Positions 36,329 to 45,192 of a stretch of DNA of 64,000 bases are shown here, in pieces. The DNA comes from Bremerella alba (GTDB lineage Bacteria > Planctomycetota > Planctomycetia > Pirellulales > Pirellulaceae): assembly GCF_013618625.1 (NCBI RefSeq), contig NZ_JABRWO010000009.1, positions 248,001-312,000 of the forward strand. Reading direction: 5' to 3'. The translations under genes and the position numbers were made by a program. The notes under the pieces are model-generated. The model was not told the DNA's origin, made no database searches, and saw only the letters and a list, made by a program, of their open reading frames with translations. The stretch's first letter is position 1, and every line of letters starts with the position of its first letter.

Positions 36329-37404
36329 TCAGCGTACGGGTCTGCCGGAATTTTCGCGACCAGTTCTCGCAGACGTTCTTCGAGTTCGGCCTGGCCGTCG
36401 ACGATCTGGGCTTCGATGGTCAGGGCCCAGAGCGGCTTATCCATGAAGCGATCGAGACCGATCTTGACCAGGTCTTTGTGCGTGCAAACGACCGCGTCGA
36501 CTTCGTTATGCTCGGTGGTCCAATGCTCTAGAGCGTGGATGTCTTCACGCTGGTAAGCGTGATGGTCGTCGAATTCCCGTAGCTCGACCACGTCGATCCC
36601 GGCATCGTTCAGCGTGTGGCGAAATCCACTCGGGTTGCCAATCCCGCAAAACGCCAGGACCTTCTTGCCTTGGAGTTGCTCAATGGTTTGCGACTTTCCG
36701 CTGTCGTTCAGCAGGCGGCTAGGCTGATGACGCATCTCGACCAGGACCGCATCGTGATCGAGCTTGACGATGCGCTCCCAGATCGCGGCGCGGTCCTGCT
36801 CGCTGACCATGTCGCCGCGCGTGAGCACGATTACATCGGCCCGGCCCAAGCTTTGGACTGGCTCGCGGAGGGTGCCGCGTGGGAACAGATAGTCGTAACC
36901 GAACGGCTCGGTGGCGTCGATCAAGACGATATCGAGATCGCGGGCAATGCGTCGATGTTGGAAAGCGTCGTCCAGCAAAAGTACCTGGGCGGCGAGTTCC
37001 TCGGCCGCAACCTGGGCGGCGGCGACACGATCGGGGTTTTGCAGGTGCGGAACGTCCGGTAGAAGTTGTTCGAGTTCCTTTGCCTCGTCGTTCTGGGCGC
37101 CTTGCTCGGCCCCGTAGCCGCGGCTGATGAGCGTTACGCGGATGTCTTGCTCTCGAAACCAACGTGCCAGCCAGGCGACCATGGGGGTCTTGCCGGTACC
37201 GCCGAGGGTCAGGTTGCCAACGCTGATCACCGGTACGTCGACCCGTTCGCCGGATTTCACTTTGGTATCGAATTGTCGATTACGAATGCCCACGCCTACG
37301 CCGTAAAACAACGAGGTCACCCACATCAGCCCGCGCAGCATGGACGTGCCGATTCCTTTTTGGCGGCCGCTGACAATCGCTTTGAAATCTCGGGCAGTGA
37401 GCAT
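36322..37404 (-). CDS. lpxK: Tetraacyldisaccharide 4'-kinase
   Basis: A 360-residue membrane-associated kinase that phosphorylates the 4' position of the lipid A precursor. An N-terminal amphipathic/hydrophobic helix (about 22-42) is followed by the P-loop VGNLTLGGTGKTPMVAWLA (Gly71-Lys72-Thr73). Later come RVTLISRGYG, the Walker B-like LLLDDAFQHRRIARDLDIVLID, and LPRG/LREP at the active site in YDYLFPRGTLREPVQSLGRAD. Length is close to E. coli LpxK (328) plus a short tail. A strong terminator separates it from the isocitrate dehydrogenase gene upstream. Confidence 0.94.
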   Translation of the reverse strand: MLTARDFKAIVSGRQKGIGTSMLRGLMWVTSLFYGVGVGIRNRQFDTKVKSGERVDVPVISVGNLTLGGTGKTPMVAWLARWFREQDIRVTLISRGYGAEQGAQNDEAKELEQLLPDVPHLQNPDRVAAAQVAAEELAAQVLLLDDAFQHRRIARDLDIVLIDATEPFGYDYLFPRGTLREPVQSLGRADVIVLTRGDMVSEQDRAAIWERIVKLDHDAVLVEMRHQPSRLLNDSGKSQTIEQLQGKKVLAFCGIGNPSGFRHTLNDAGIDVVELREFDDHHAYQREDIHALEHWTTEHNEVDAVVCTHKDLVKIGLDRFMDKPLWALTIEAQIVDGQAELEERLRELVAKIPADPYADY

Positions 37405-37436
37405 CGGTTTGTTCTACTGGGCTAGTTTATCTAAAG

Positions 37437-37471
37437 CGAAAGGGACAAAACCGTGCGGCTTGTCCCTTTCG
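37437..37471 (-). terminator. Terminator after isocitrate dehydrogenase
   Basis: A perfect 12-bp stem (CGAAAGGGACAA/TTGTCCCTTTCG) has an 11-nt loop. On the minus strand it is followed by GCTTTAG, so the T-run is short, but the position fits the end of the dehydrogenase transcript. Confidence 0.7.
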
Positions 37472-37496
37472 AATCGTTGCGTTGAACTGAGTTGGC

Positions 37497-38597
37497 TTAG
37501 CCTTTCAGTTTGGCACAAATGGCGTCGGCCATTTCCTGCGTGCCAACGGCGGTCGGATCGTCTCGGTTAGGCTTCAAGTCGTAGGTGACGTCCTTGCCTT
37601 CGGCGATGACATCGGCCACGGCTTGTTCCAGACGCTTGGCAGCATCCGTTTCGCCCATGTGCTGAAGCATCAGCATGCCCGAGAGAATGAGGGCCGTCGG
37701 GTTGACCTTGTTCTGGCCCTTGTACTTTGGAGCCGAACCATGGGTCGCTTCGAAAACGGCGCCTTCGGGGCCGATATTCGCACCGGGGGCAACACCCAGG
37801 CCACCGACGATGCCGGCACCCAGGTCGCTGAGGATGTCACCGTACAGGTTAGGCAGCACGATCACATCGTACAGTTCCGGCTTTTGCACCAGCTGCATGC
37901 ACATGTTGTCGACGATGCGTTCTTCAAACTCGATGTCCGGATAGTCCTTGGCGACTTCCGTGGCCGTGGCCAGGTACAAGCCGTCCGAGTACTTCATGAT
38001 GTTGGCTTTGTGGACAGCCGTGACCTTCTTGCGGCCGTTCTTTTGGGCGTACTCAAACGCACAGCGAACGATACGCTCGGTACCGCTAACGCTCATAGGC
38101 TTGATCGAGACACCAGTCTCTTCGGCACCGGTCTTGATCTTACGATCCGAAGGCAGGCCGTTGATGAATTCGATCAGTTGGGCCGTTTCTGGCTTGCCTT
38201 TCTCGAACTCGACACCGGCGTAAAGGTCTTCGGTGTTTTCACGAACGATGACGATATCGACGCCTAGCTCGCTGAAGTAACTGCGAACGCCGGGGTACCA
38301 CTTGCAAGGGCGAATGCAAGCGAACAGGCCCAGTTCCTGACGCAGGTAAACATTGATGCTGCGGAAGCCGGTACCCACGGGCGTGGTGATCGGGGCCTTC
38401 AACGCACACTTGGTGCGGCGGACGCTTTCAATGGTCGAATCGGGGATGGGCGTTCCGACACGTTCCATTACGTCGATGCCGGCTTCCTGAACGTCCCAGT
38501 TGATTTCGACGCCGGTCGCGTCCACACACTTGCGGGCAGCTTCTGCCAATTCGGGACCGGTACCGTCGCCGGTAATGAGAGTGACTTCGTAGGCCAT
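37497..38597 (-). CDS. icd: Isocitrate dehydrogenase (probably NADP type)
   Basis: A 366-residue beta-decarboxylating dehydrogenase of the TCA cycle. The isocitrate-binding segment is [20 protein letters not shown] (from Phe78), with [11 protein letters not shown] at 118-128 and [16 protein letters not shown]. The adenosine-site motif [14 protein letters not shown] contains Lys291-Tyr292, the pair that in E. coli Icd (Lys344-Tyr345) selects NADP; the VTYD motif near the end also matches (E. coli Tyr391). The E. coli Arg395 position is not Arg here, so cofactor choice is probable rather than certain. AGGA lies 7 nt before the ATG at 38597. Confidence 0.9.
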   Translation of the reverse strand: MAYEVTLITGDGTGPELAEAARKCVDATGVEINWDVQEAGIDVMERVGTPIPDSTIESVRRTKCALKAPITTPVGTGFRSINVYLRQELGLFACIRPCKWYPGVRSYFSELGVDIVIVRENTEDLYAGVEFEKGKPETAQLIEFINGLPSDRKIKTGAEETGVSIKPMSVSGTERIVRCAFEYAQKNGRKKVTAVHKANIMKYSDGLYLATATEVAKDYPDIEFEERIVDNMCMQLVQKPELYDVIVLPNLYGDILSDLGAGIVGGLGVAPGANIGPEGAVFEATHGSAPKYKGQNKVNPTALILSGMLMLQHMGETDAAKRLEQAVADVIAEGKDVTYDLKPNRDDPTAVGTQEMADAICAKLKG

Positions 38598-38806
38598 GAG
38601 GTTTTCCTGGCAGCTGAGGGATATCGTAATATTGATAAGCAAACTAAGGCGAATTAAACACCTTGGGTGAAAGAGCCCAAAATAACAGACCAGCCGCCGG
38701 TGGTAAAGCTAGTCACGGGACTTCACAAAGGTTGTGGGTGAAACGAGTTTGGGAGCTTACTTCGTCGAAATCCGCGCAGCGGCCGCACCTGGGAGGCACT
38801 GCAACC

Positions 38807-38850
38807 CTCCGGTCCTCACTCTACCGTACCCGGGGGAGTGGGGACCGGAG
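38807..38850 (-). ncRNA. Candidate structured RNA element (15-bp hairpin)
   Basis: Arms 38807-38821 and 38836-38850 pair along 15 bp with a single wobble (CTCCGGTCCTCACTC against GAGTGGGGACCGGAG) and a 14-nt loop. The element is about 210 nt upstream of the icd start codon. Strand and function are not known; strand is given by the direction of the flanking genes. Confidence 0.3.
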
Positions 38851-38894
38851 AAGGAGGCGACCGATACTAACCAGGGTTAGAGGACCCTACGAGA

Positions 38895-38926
38895 AAAGGC
38901 TACGCAGGCGAGGCCGCGTAGCCTTT
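38895..38926 (-). terminator. Terminator after the PQQ-propeller gene
   Basis: An 11-bp stem (AAAGGCTACGC/GCGTAGCCTTT) has a 10-nt loop; the minus-strand side continues TTTTC. It lies 31 nt beyond the stop of the gene at 38957-40228. Confidence 0.75.
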
Positions 38927-38956
38927 GGGGAGACTCAGATTGTCTATAGAAGCGAA

Positions 38957-40228
38957 TTATTTCCCGATGCAGTACAGCGCCTTGTTCGTGCGATGGTAGA
39001 TCTTGTTATCGACAAACGCTGGGCTGGCGTTGGCGATGGAGTCGTCCTCTTTGAACTCGTTGATCGTGATCAGCTTGTACTCTGGCTTGGCATCGAGCAC
39101 GTAGGTGCCGTTTTCGCGGGTGACGTAGTATAGCTTGCCGCCAGCGACCACAGGCGAGGCGTAGATCAGTTTCGGGCGGGGTTCCATGCGTTCCTGGTAA
39201 ACGACTTCGCCGGTCGTTGCATCGGCACAATAAGCGATCCCTTTGCTTTCGCTGACCCAATACAAATGCCCATCGTGATAGGTCGGGGAAGAAACGTTGG
39301 AGCCTTTGTCGAGTTCCCACACCAGGTGGCTGTCGGTCACGTCGCCGCTGCCGCCGGTGCGAATGGCGATCGTCGTATTCTTGCGGGCCCCCATCGCGAT
39401 GACCAGATCGCCCACGGGAATGACGCTGGGGCAGATATAGTCGTCGATTCCCTTCGAGTGCCACAGTTCTGTACCGGTGGCTGGATCGAGGGCTCGGACG
39501 GCACCTTCTTCGCTGTAGATCAATTCTTCGCGTCCGTTGGCGGTGACCAGGATGGGCGTGTTCCACGAACGCTTGACCCCTTCGTGCTTCCAGACTTCTT
39601 CGCCGGTCTTCTTGTTCAGCCCGACGATCGCGTTGCCTTCGACGCCAGCGTTCAGGATGACCAGGTCTTGATACAGTACCGGCGAGTTGGCCGTGCCGAA
39701 CGCGTGGGTCTTGTCACCCAGGCTGACCGTCCAGCGATGGGTGCCATCGAGATCGTAGGCAGCGGCGCCGGTGGTGCCGTAGTAAACGTAAACGCCGGTG
39801 TCGTCGACGATGGGCGTGCTGGAAGCAAAGCCGTGCAAGGCCACGAACCCGCTGAAATCTTTGGTGTGCTCGGCGTCGGCGGGAATCTCTTTGTTCCAGA
39901 GGATGTTGCCGTTTTTACGATCGACGCAGACGAGATTTCGTTTCAGGTTGGCCTTGTCGCCGGGGTCTTCTTCATCGAGACCATAGCCGGTGTAGCAAGT
40001 CACGTAGATACGATCGTTGTAAACGACCGGGCTCGAAGCGCCTGGGCCGGGCATGTCGGTCTTCCAGGCGATGTTTTCGGTGTCGTTCCACTGGGTGGGA
40101 ACCGAGTCGACACTGGCGATCCCGGCTTGGGATGGCCCACGGAAGCGAGGCCAGTTGTCAGCTTGCAGCGAAAGCGTCATGGCGACGACTGCGAGCACGG
40201 AAAGAAGCATGGCGAAGTTACGAGACAT
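38957..40228 (-). CDS. Secreted PQQ-like beta-propeller protein
   Basis: A 423-residue exported protein (signal peptide about 1-22, cut near LQA). The repeated blades have the typical pattern of Trp/Gly motifs: DNWPRFRGPSQAG, YNDRIYVTCYTGYG, DRKNGNILWNKEIP, DLDGTHRWTVSLG, NKKTGEEVWKHEG, LDPATGTELWHSKG and DATTGEVVYQERM. This is the WPxFRGP class common in planctomycetes, related to pyrroloquinoline-quinone propellers and BamB; most members lack evidence of PQQ binding. The start at 40228 directly precedes the signal. Role in the periplasm unknown. Confidence 0.88.
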   Translation of the reverse strand: MSRNFAMLLSVLAVVAMTLSLQADNWPRFRGPSQAGIASVDSVPTQWNDTENIAWKTDMPGPGASSPVVYNDRIYVTCYTGYGLDEEDPGDKANLKRNLVCVDRKNGNILWNKEIPADAEHTKDFSGFVALHGFASSTPIVDDTGVYVYYGTTGAAAYDLDGTHRWTVSLGDKTHAFGTANSPVLYQDLVILNAGVEGNAIVGLNKKTGEEVWKHEGVKRSWNTPILVTANGREELIYSEEGAVRALDPATGTELWHSKGIDDYICPSVIPVGDLVIAMGARKNTTIAIRTGGSGDVTDSHLVWELDKGSNVSSPTYHDGHLYWVSESKGIAYCADATTGEVVYQERMEPRPKLIYASPVVAGGKLYYVTRENGTYVLDAKPEYKLITINEFKEDDSIANASPAFVDNKIYHRTNKALYCIGK

Positions 40229-40426
40229 CGACCGAATCCTTTAAGGGCAGGGGAGCTTAAATTTCCACAGGCTATGAGGTACCGCGATTATAGCGCCTTA
40301 CGGGGTAAGTCAAAACCTACGCAACGCGATGTTTGCTTCACCTAATGTTAAAATGATTGTGGTCGGCCAGTGATCGGGCTATGCTGACTCGGCACAAACA
40401 GGTTAGTAACTTTCGGAGAGCTCGCT

Positions 40427-40714
40427 ATGGGTTTTTCCTTTCGTAAGTCGTACACGTTCGGTCCATTGCGAGTTAATCTCAGCAAGTCGGGGGTCGGGTT
40501 TTCGTTCGGCGTCACCGGTCTGCGGGCCGGGTATAGCGCGAATGGGCGAAAATATGTTTCGGCAAGCGTGCCTGGCACCGGAGCACGGTACTATAAGTCG
40601 ACCAAATCGCTTTCCGGTTTGTGGAACCAATGGTTCGGCGGCGATGAAGAGGCCGAAGAATCGCCGAAAAAGAAGCCTGCGAAGAAACTGAAAAAGAAAG
40701 AATCGTTCTGGTAA
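40427..40714 (+). CDS. DUF4236 domain protein
   Basis: A 95-residue protein. Residues 1-57 match DUF4236 (MGFSFRKSYTFGPLRVNLSK, GVGFSFGVTGLRAGYSANG, PGTGARYYKST), a small beta domain of unknown function. A Lys-rich tail (KKKPAKKLKKKESFW) could bind nucleic acid or membrane. GGAGAG precedes the ATG by 6 nt. A second small gene follows after 12 nt, suggesting a two-gene operon. Confidence 0.85.
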   Translation: MGFSFRKSYTFGPLRVNLSKSGVGFSFGVTGLRAGYSANGRKYVSASVPGTGARYYKSTKSLSGLWNQWFGGDEEAEESPKKKPAKKLKKKESFW

Positions 40715-40726
40715 AGGCAAACCACA

Positions 40727-41020
40727 ATGAAAGCCAAGTTCATACGCATCTTCCGCACGTCCAGTTCCGAACGCTTCCTGCTGCACGATGATGGAAGCGA
40801 AGAAATGGGCATGATCGACCTCCACTTCCTGGCCGATGGTACGGTGGCCGGAAACTTGTTTCTGGTCGCATCGAAAGTGACCGATGAAGGGGGCATCCGA
40901 GCGCTGCTCGAACTGATCGACGAACAACTGGTACCGGCCGCCAGCATGGAAGACGCGAATCTTTCGTTTACCGTCACTCAAGGGGAACTGGTGGGGACGT
41001 TTTCTAGCGCGGAAGAGTAA
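40727..41020 (+). CDS. Hypothetical protein downstream of DUF4236 gene
   Basis: A 97-residue acidic protein without signal peptide, with alternating beta-type hydrophobics (KFIRIFRTSSSERFLLHDDG, then LHFLADGTVAGNLFLV) and a C-terminal strand (LSFTVTQGELVGTF). I do not recognise the family. It starts 12 nt after the DUF4236 stop, so the two are co-expressed and may act together; the basic tail of the first protein could pair with this acidic one, which is inference. Confidence 0.7.
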   Translation: MKAKFIRIFRTSSSERFLLHDDGSEEMGMIDLHFLADGTVAGNLFLVASKVTDEGGIRALLELIDEQLVPAASMEDANLSFTVTQGELVGTFSSAEE

Positions 41021-41070
41021 GTGGGGTTTGCCACAGAAGACACTGAGAACGCCAAGGGAAGATATTTGGC

Positions 41071-41101
41071 GTGCCACTGCTGGACGAGCCAGCAGTGGCA
41101 C
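41071..41101. repeat. Perfect 13-bp inverted repeat
   Basis: The arms GTGCCACTGCTGG/CCAGCAGTGGCAC surround the loop ACGAG. It is followed by CCTTTTG on the plus strand and lies 51 nt after the preceding gene, so it could serve as a weak terminator. It resembles the repeat at 4741-4768. Confidence 0.55.
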
Positions 41102-41250
41102 CCTTTTGAATTCTCCTCCCGTCGGTGCTCTCTGTGAGCTCTGTGGCTAAATATCCTTGCATCTGTCTTTCTAAACCGTTCAACTAGACGTTGCGCGGAT
41201 TCGTGGAACTATCCGTTTCCCCCCACTGTATGCCCAAAGAGGAGATGCTC

Positions 41251-42312
41251 ATGCGACGCCTGTCGTTGGTTGCTGCCGCTAGTTGCTGTTTAATGCTGTG
41301 TGCCGGCGTGGTTCATGCGATTGATTTGCCAGGGTTTTCCGTTGGTGAAGTCAATTTGAAGTCGGCTGGCCCCCTTTCGTTTGCTCCAGACAATGTGCTG
41401 ATTGTTGGCGATCCGAAGGCCGCCACCGTCTATGCGATTCAAGTCGATAAGTCGGCTGCCAAATCGCCGACTGAATTGGAGATGCCGATTCCTGATGGGA
41501 TTGAAGTCGCCGATCTGGTTGTGAGCCCTGACACGGGCGTGATTTACCTGTCGGTGACCGAGAACGGCAAGCCCAACATCGTACGCGTCGAAGGTGGCAA
41601 GCTGGTGCCGGTTGCTTTGGACAAAGTCAAGCGAGCCGTTGCCGAGTTGGCGAACGCTCCGGAAGACAAGGTCGTGGGCGAAGGTCGTCGTCGTGGTAAT
41701 CCTCGTGAAGAGTCGATCACCGACATTGCTTACGTCGACAACCAGGTGATTGTTACGGGCCGAACTACCGGCGATGCTTCAGCTGCCGTGCATTCGATTG
41801 CCTATCCATTCCAAGAGCAAGGCAGCGCCATGCCGATTGAAATCTATCATGCGGCTCATGGTCGTTATGAAGACGACGCCGTGCCCCGGGTTTTTGTTCC
41901 GTTTACCATCGATGGCAAGCCGCATCTTCTGGCCGGTTTTACCTGCACGCCGCTGGTGAAGTTTCCGCTGGGTGAAATTGCCAAGGCGAAGCAGGCTTAC
42001 CGTGGAACAACGGTTGCTGAACTGGGAAACCGGAATCGTCCTCTGGACATGGTTGTGTACGAAAAGAATGGTCAGCAGTACCTGTTGATGACCAACAGTG
42101 CTCGAGGCGTGATGAAGGTTAGCACCGAAGACATCGAACGCGAAGAAGGCCTGACCGCCCCGGTTAAGGGGGGTGGCACTGCCGGACAGGATTTCGAGTC
42201 AATCGACTGGGAAGGGGTCGTGCAGTTGGACAAGCTGAACGACAAGATGGCCGTCATCATCACTCAGGCCGAAGGTCAGCCGGCTGTCCTGAAGACGGTT
42301 GCCCTACCGTAA
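41251..42312 (+). CDS. Secreted protein of unknown function
   Basis: A 353-residue exported protein. Its signal peptide is RRLSLVAAASCCLMLCAGVV, cut near VHA. The mature part is predicted beta-rich with propeller-like strands (FAPDNVLIVGDPKAATVYAI, LVVSPDTGVIYLSVTENGK, KPHLLAGFTCTPLVKFPL, YEKNGQQYLLMTNSARGVMK). I see no metal or catalytic motif. The ATG at 41251 has AGGAG at 6 nt; earlier in-frame starts lie on or before that site. A bidirectional terminator follows. It is probably an envelope or periplasmic propeller. Confidence 0.78.
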   Translation: MRRLSLVAAASCCLMLCAGVVHAIDLPGFSVGEVNLKSAGPLSFAPDNVLIVGDPKAATVYAIQVDKSAAKSPTELEMPIPDGIEVADLVVSPDTGVIYLSVTENGKPNIVRVEGGKLVPVALDKVKRAVAELANAPEDKVVGEGRRRGNPREESITDIAYVDNQVIVTGRTTGDASAAVHSIAYPFQEQGSAMPIEIYHAAHGRYEDDAVPRVFVPFTIDGKPHLLAGFTCTPLVKFPLGEIAKAKQAYRGTTVAELGNRNRPLDMVVYEKNGQQYLLMTNSARGVMKVSTEDIEREEGLTAPVKGGGTAGQDFESIDWEGVVQLDKLNDKMAVIITQAEGQPAVLKTVALP

Positions 42313-42345
42313 GGGAATTGCTTTCCTGTTAATTCACATAAAAAA

Positions 42346-42375
42346 GCCTCGCATCGTCTGATGTGAGGCTTTTTT
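42346..42375 (+). terminator. Terminator after secreted propeller-like gene
   Basis: A 10-bp stem (GCCTCGCATC/GATGTGAGGC, one wobble) has a 4-nt loop, followed by six T and preceded by A-rich sequence. It could also act on the minus strand. Confidence 0.85.
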
Positions 42376-42605
42376 GTTGTATGGGTTGTGTTGACGCTTC
42401 GCCTGACCAATTGACGGCTTGCGCGGCAAGAGTATCGATCATTCCGCGATAAAACTCCCGACTTACGTGAATTTCTGAGGAGAATCGACGTTTTTTGGGT
42501 CGGAGCGTGGACATTGCTTCGCATTCGGCCTCATATTTAAGGTGCCAGCGATGTCGCGCCGACTAGCGACCTTTTCAACTACCATGCTTCAGGACAACTT
42601 GAGAA

Positions 42606-44225
42606 ATGAAACGAACCATCGGCTTTCTATGTGCAGCGCTCTTGCTCATTTCGGTACCATGTATCGCGCTGGGTCAGGTATCGCCGCAAACACTGGACGC
42701 GATTTCCACGCCGGAACAACTCACAACGCCCATCGGCCCGCTTGATTTTCACGATGGGACGCCCAGTGAAGAGACCGCACAAAAGGCAATTGACACGGTC
42801 ACGTTTGCTCGTGCGTTGAACGTGTATAACAACAGTTTTCGCGGTTCGTCGGCGCTGGGATTGGTCAAAGGCTTTCAGAGCATCGGAGCTGAAAGTGGCG
42901 ACATTATCATCTTTGAAGAGTTGATGGATTCCAATTCGCTGTTTCTGACGGCGAACGCCGATACGGTTTATTACCTGGGATGGATCGACCTTTCCAAAGG
43001 CCCGGTCGTTATCGACCAACCTTCAGGTGGCCTCGGGGCGATCAACGACATGTGGTTTCAATGGGTCATCGATATGGGGCGTCCCGGCCCTGATCGTGGG
43101 CTGGGCGGAAAGTACTTGATCGTGGGGCCAGACTACGACGGTACGCTGCCGCAAGGTGGCTACTTCGTGGCGCACGCGAAGACAAACACGGTGCTGTATG
43201 CTTTGCGGGCCTTCATTGTCGATGGCAAAGATCCTAAGCCGACGGTCGAAAACATCAAACAAAACTTGAAGATCTATCCCTACGTGCCAGGCAGCTTTGG
43301 TTCGCCCATTGCAGAGGCCCTAGAAGGAAAGATCCGACTTGCCGGAGAGCCGAAGATCCCGGATACCAAGTTCATCAATGGTAGTGGGAAGTCTTTCAAC
43401 ACGATTCCTCCGGCCGATTTCGGTTTCTACGAGATGATCAATGAAAACGTGCAGAACCAGCCGGCGACCAGCTACGACGTCGAACTTGCTGGTCAACTGG
43501 CCGCGATCGGTATCGTGCATGGAAAGGAATTCAATCCTGACGAGAAGATGAAGAAGATCCTGGCCGATGCGGCCTCGGTCGGTCAGGCCTACGGTCGTAC
43601 GCTGCAGTGGTACTTCAAAAAAACCAATCCAGAGTGGGCTTACTACGAAGGATCGAACTGGGGCAATATGCTCTTTGAAGGTGGGGCCCTTTTTGAAACG
43701 CCACCGCCAGCCTACGAAGATGGCATGTTCAAGCCCTATCCAGCTACCGGGGCACGAACGCTCAACTCGCGTACGGCATTCTACTTTGCTTACACGCTCG
43801 ACTCGCCTGGCATGATCATGCGAATCCCAGGCGTGGGCTCGCAGTATCTGATGAGTTTCCTCGATGCCAACAGCAAGCCGTTCGATGGAGCGAAAACCTA
43901 CAAAGTCGACTTGCCGAAGGGGATCCCGGCCGCCGCGTTCTGGTCGTTCACGGTTTACGACAACCAGACGCGGTCCATGTTGAAGACGCCGCAACGATAC
44001 CCTCGTGCCGGTAGCCAAAGCTATCCGACGCCTGCCGCGGTCGCCAACGAAGATGGCTCGACCACCATCTACTTCAGTCCTGAAAAGCCAGAAGGAATCG
44101 AGCAGGGGAACTGGGTCCAGACCGATCCAGAGAAGGGTTGGTTTACGATCCTGCGTCTTTACAGTCCGCTGCCATCGTTCTTCGATAAATCTTGGCAGCC
44201 AAGCGAAATTGAGTTGGCCAACTAA
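42606..44225 (+). CDS. Secreted DUF1254/DUF1214 protein
   Basis: A 539-residue exported protein (signal peptide about 1-23, cut near ALG). Residues 45-200 fit DUF1254 (FARALNVYNNSF, LTANADTVYYLGWIDLSKGP, DMWFQWVIDMGRPGPDRG) and residues 400-520 DUF1214 (YLMSFLDANSKPFDGAKTYK, AAFWSFTVYDNQTRSMLKTP, TIYFSPEKPEGIEQGNWVQT). Such proteins are common in bacterial periplasms; function is unknown, and links to envelope or xenobiotic metabolism are only suggested. It has its own terminator and stands alone in its operon. The ATG at 42606 is 4 nt after a weak GAGAA-like site. Confidence 0.88.
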   Translation: MKRTIGFLCAALLLISVPCIALGQVSPQTLDAISTPEQLTTPIGPLDFHDGTPSEETAQKAIDTVTFARALNVYNNSFRGSSALGLVKGFQSIGAESGDIIIFEELMDSNSLFLTANADTVYYLGWIDLSKGPVVIDQPSGGLGAINDMWFQWVIDMGRPGPDRGLGGKYLIVGPDYDGTLPQGGYFVAHAKTNTVLYALRAFIVDGKDPKPTVENIKQNLKIYPYVPGSFGSPIAEALEGKIRLAGEPKIPDTKFINGSGKSFNTIPPADFGFYEMINENVQNQPATSYDVELAGQLAAIGIVHGKEFNPDEKMKKILADAASVGQAYGRTLQWYFKKTNPEWAYYEGSNWGNMLFEGGALFETPPPAYEDGMFKPYPATGARTLNSRTAFYFAYTLDSPGMIMRIPGVGSQYLMSFLDANSKPFDGAKTYKVDLPKGIPAAAFWSFTVYDNQTRSMLKTPQRYPRAGSQSYPTPAAVANEDGSTTIYFSPEKPEGIEQGNWVQTDPEKGWFTILRLYSPLPSFFDKSWQPSEIELAN

Positions 44226-44263
44226 GCCAACCAATGCCTAAAGAATTTTCGTGCCTAGTCGAA

Positions 44264-44297
44264 ACGCCCGCATCTTGGTGATGTGGGCGTTTTTTTG
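44264..44297 (+). terminator. Terminator after DUF1254 gene
   Basis: An 11-bp stem (ACGCCCGCATC/GATGTGGGCGT, one wobble) has a 5-nt loop, followed by a run of eight T. Confidence 0.88.
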
Positions 44298-44373
44298 TCG
44301 GCCGCCAGTTGTGGGTGTGCCAATTTTGTCGCCAGTCTTGACTGGTAAGGTATTTCTTACGTAATGTGGTGCC

Positions 44374-44703
44374 ATGGTTAGAACTCCTAATTCCGAGCCG
44401 GACGTTTTTGGTGCTCTCAGTCATCCTGCACGTCGCCAGATGTTGGAAGTGCTCGCCGAGGCGGACTATTCGGTTAATGAGATCGCCGGACATTTCGCGA
44501 TGAGCCGACCAGCTGTTTCACAGCACTTGGCTATTTTGAAAGATGCCGGCCTGGTCACCGACCGTCGCGAAGGACGGTGCATCTACTACCGGATGGAACC
44601 CCTGGGGCTCAAGCCGGTAATTGATTGGGTTTCGCATTACCGAGCGTTCTGGCCGAAGCATATCGAGCAACTGGAAAACTTGTTGGACAAGATGGACGAA
44701 TGA
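44374..44703 (+). CDS. ArsR-family transcriptional regulator
   Basis: A 109-residue winged-helix repressor (SHPARRQMLEVLAEADYSVN, EIAGHFAMSRPAVSQHLAIL recognition helix, KDAGLVTDRREGRCIYYRM wing). No metal-binding Cys pair is seen, which fits the subgroup fused by operon to SRPBCC proteins. It probably represses its own three-gene cluster. The next gene overlaps it by 4 nt (ATGA), so the two are translationally coupled. Confidence 0.9.
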   Translation: MVRTPNSEPDVFGALSHPARRQMLEVLAEADYSVNEIAGHFAMSRPAVSQHLAILKDAGLVTDRREGRCIYYRMEPLGLKPVIDWVSHYRAFWPKHIEQLENLLDKMDE

Positions 44704-45140
44704 ACCCGGACGACCAGACTCCCAAGTCTCAGACGGAAACGCTGTTATTCGTTTTCGATTTGAAGCACCCACCTGAGAAAGTGTGGCGAGCACTAACCGA
44801 TCCAGAGCTACTAGCCCAGTGGCTGTTGCCGGTGGTTGATTTAAGGCCTGTACCAGGCCAGGCCTTCATCTTTAAGGCACCGCCACAACCCGGCTGGGAC
44901 GGCATGGTTCATTGTCGACTGCTTGAAGCTGAGCTCCATCAAAAGATCAGTTACACGTGGACTGTCGGTGAAATGGACACGGTCGTCACGTTCACGCTTT
45001 CGCAGACCGAATCTGGAACGCATGTGACGCTTATGCATGCTGGCTTTAAACCAGACCAAAAGAAGAACTTCGGTGGTGCCCGATATGGCTGGCAACTGAT
45101 GGGCGAGAAGCTAATTGAACTGCTGCGTTCGGTTGCCTAG
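44700..45140 (+). CDS. SRPBCC (AHSA1-like) protein
   Basis: A 146-residue START/Bet v1-like fold protein, with FDLKHPPEKVWRALTDPELL at the N-terminus and YTWTVGEMDTVVTFTLSQTE and MHAGFKPDQKKNFGGARYGW at the C-terminus. The family binds hydrophobic ligands; in ArsR-coupled operons the ligand is unknown. The ATG at 44700 overlaps the ArsR stop (ATGA). An upstream in-frame start at 44625 would run inside the ArsR gene and is rejected. Confidence 0.88.
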   Translation: MNPDDQTPKSQTETLLFVFDLKHPPEKVWRALTDPELLAQWLLPVVDLRPVPGQAFIFKAPPQPGWDGMVHCRLLEAELHQKISYTWTVGEMDTVVTFTLSQTESGTHVTLMHAGFKPDQKKNFGGARYGWQLMGEKLIELLRSVA

Positions 45141-45192
45141 TTGAGTGGTTGAAGCTGTTTGCTGTTCTTAATAATTGTCTTGAGGTAGATCA

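Larger units (their letters stand above)
38598..38956. other. Structured intergenic region upstream of icd
   Basis: The 359-nt gap between two minus-strand genes holds a terminator at 38895-38926, a long hairpin at 38807-38850 and further G/C-rich repeats (GGGAGG, CCTCC, AAGGAGG) that could pair alternatively. It could be an icd leader or a separate ncRNA. No RNase P, SRP, tmRNA or known riboswitch core is recognisable. Confidence 0.4.

Noticed and set aside
38640-38900. RNase P RNA, SRP RNA, tmRNA or 6S RNA upstream of icd
   Set aside because: None of their conserved core sequences (for example GGTCAGGTCCGGAAGGAA of SRP RNA) is present on either strand.
39266-40345. 359-codon frame antisense to the PQQ-propeller gene
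   Set aside because: Opposite strand carries a signal peptide and propeller blades; the antisense frame has no family match.
41096-41111. Possible sigma-54 promoter (TGGCAC then TTGA)
   Set aside because: The TGGCAC is one arm of a perfect palindrome and the -12 element is TTGA rather than TTGC; distance to the gene is too large to be convincing.
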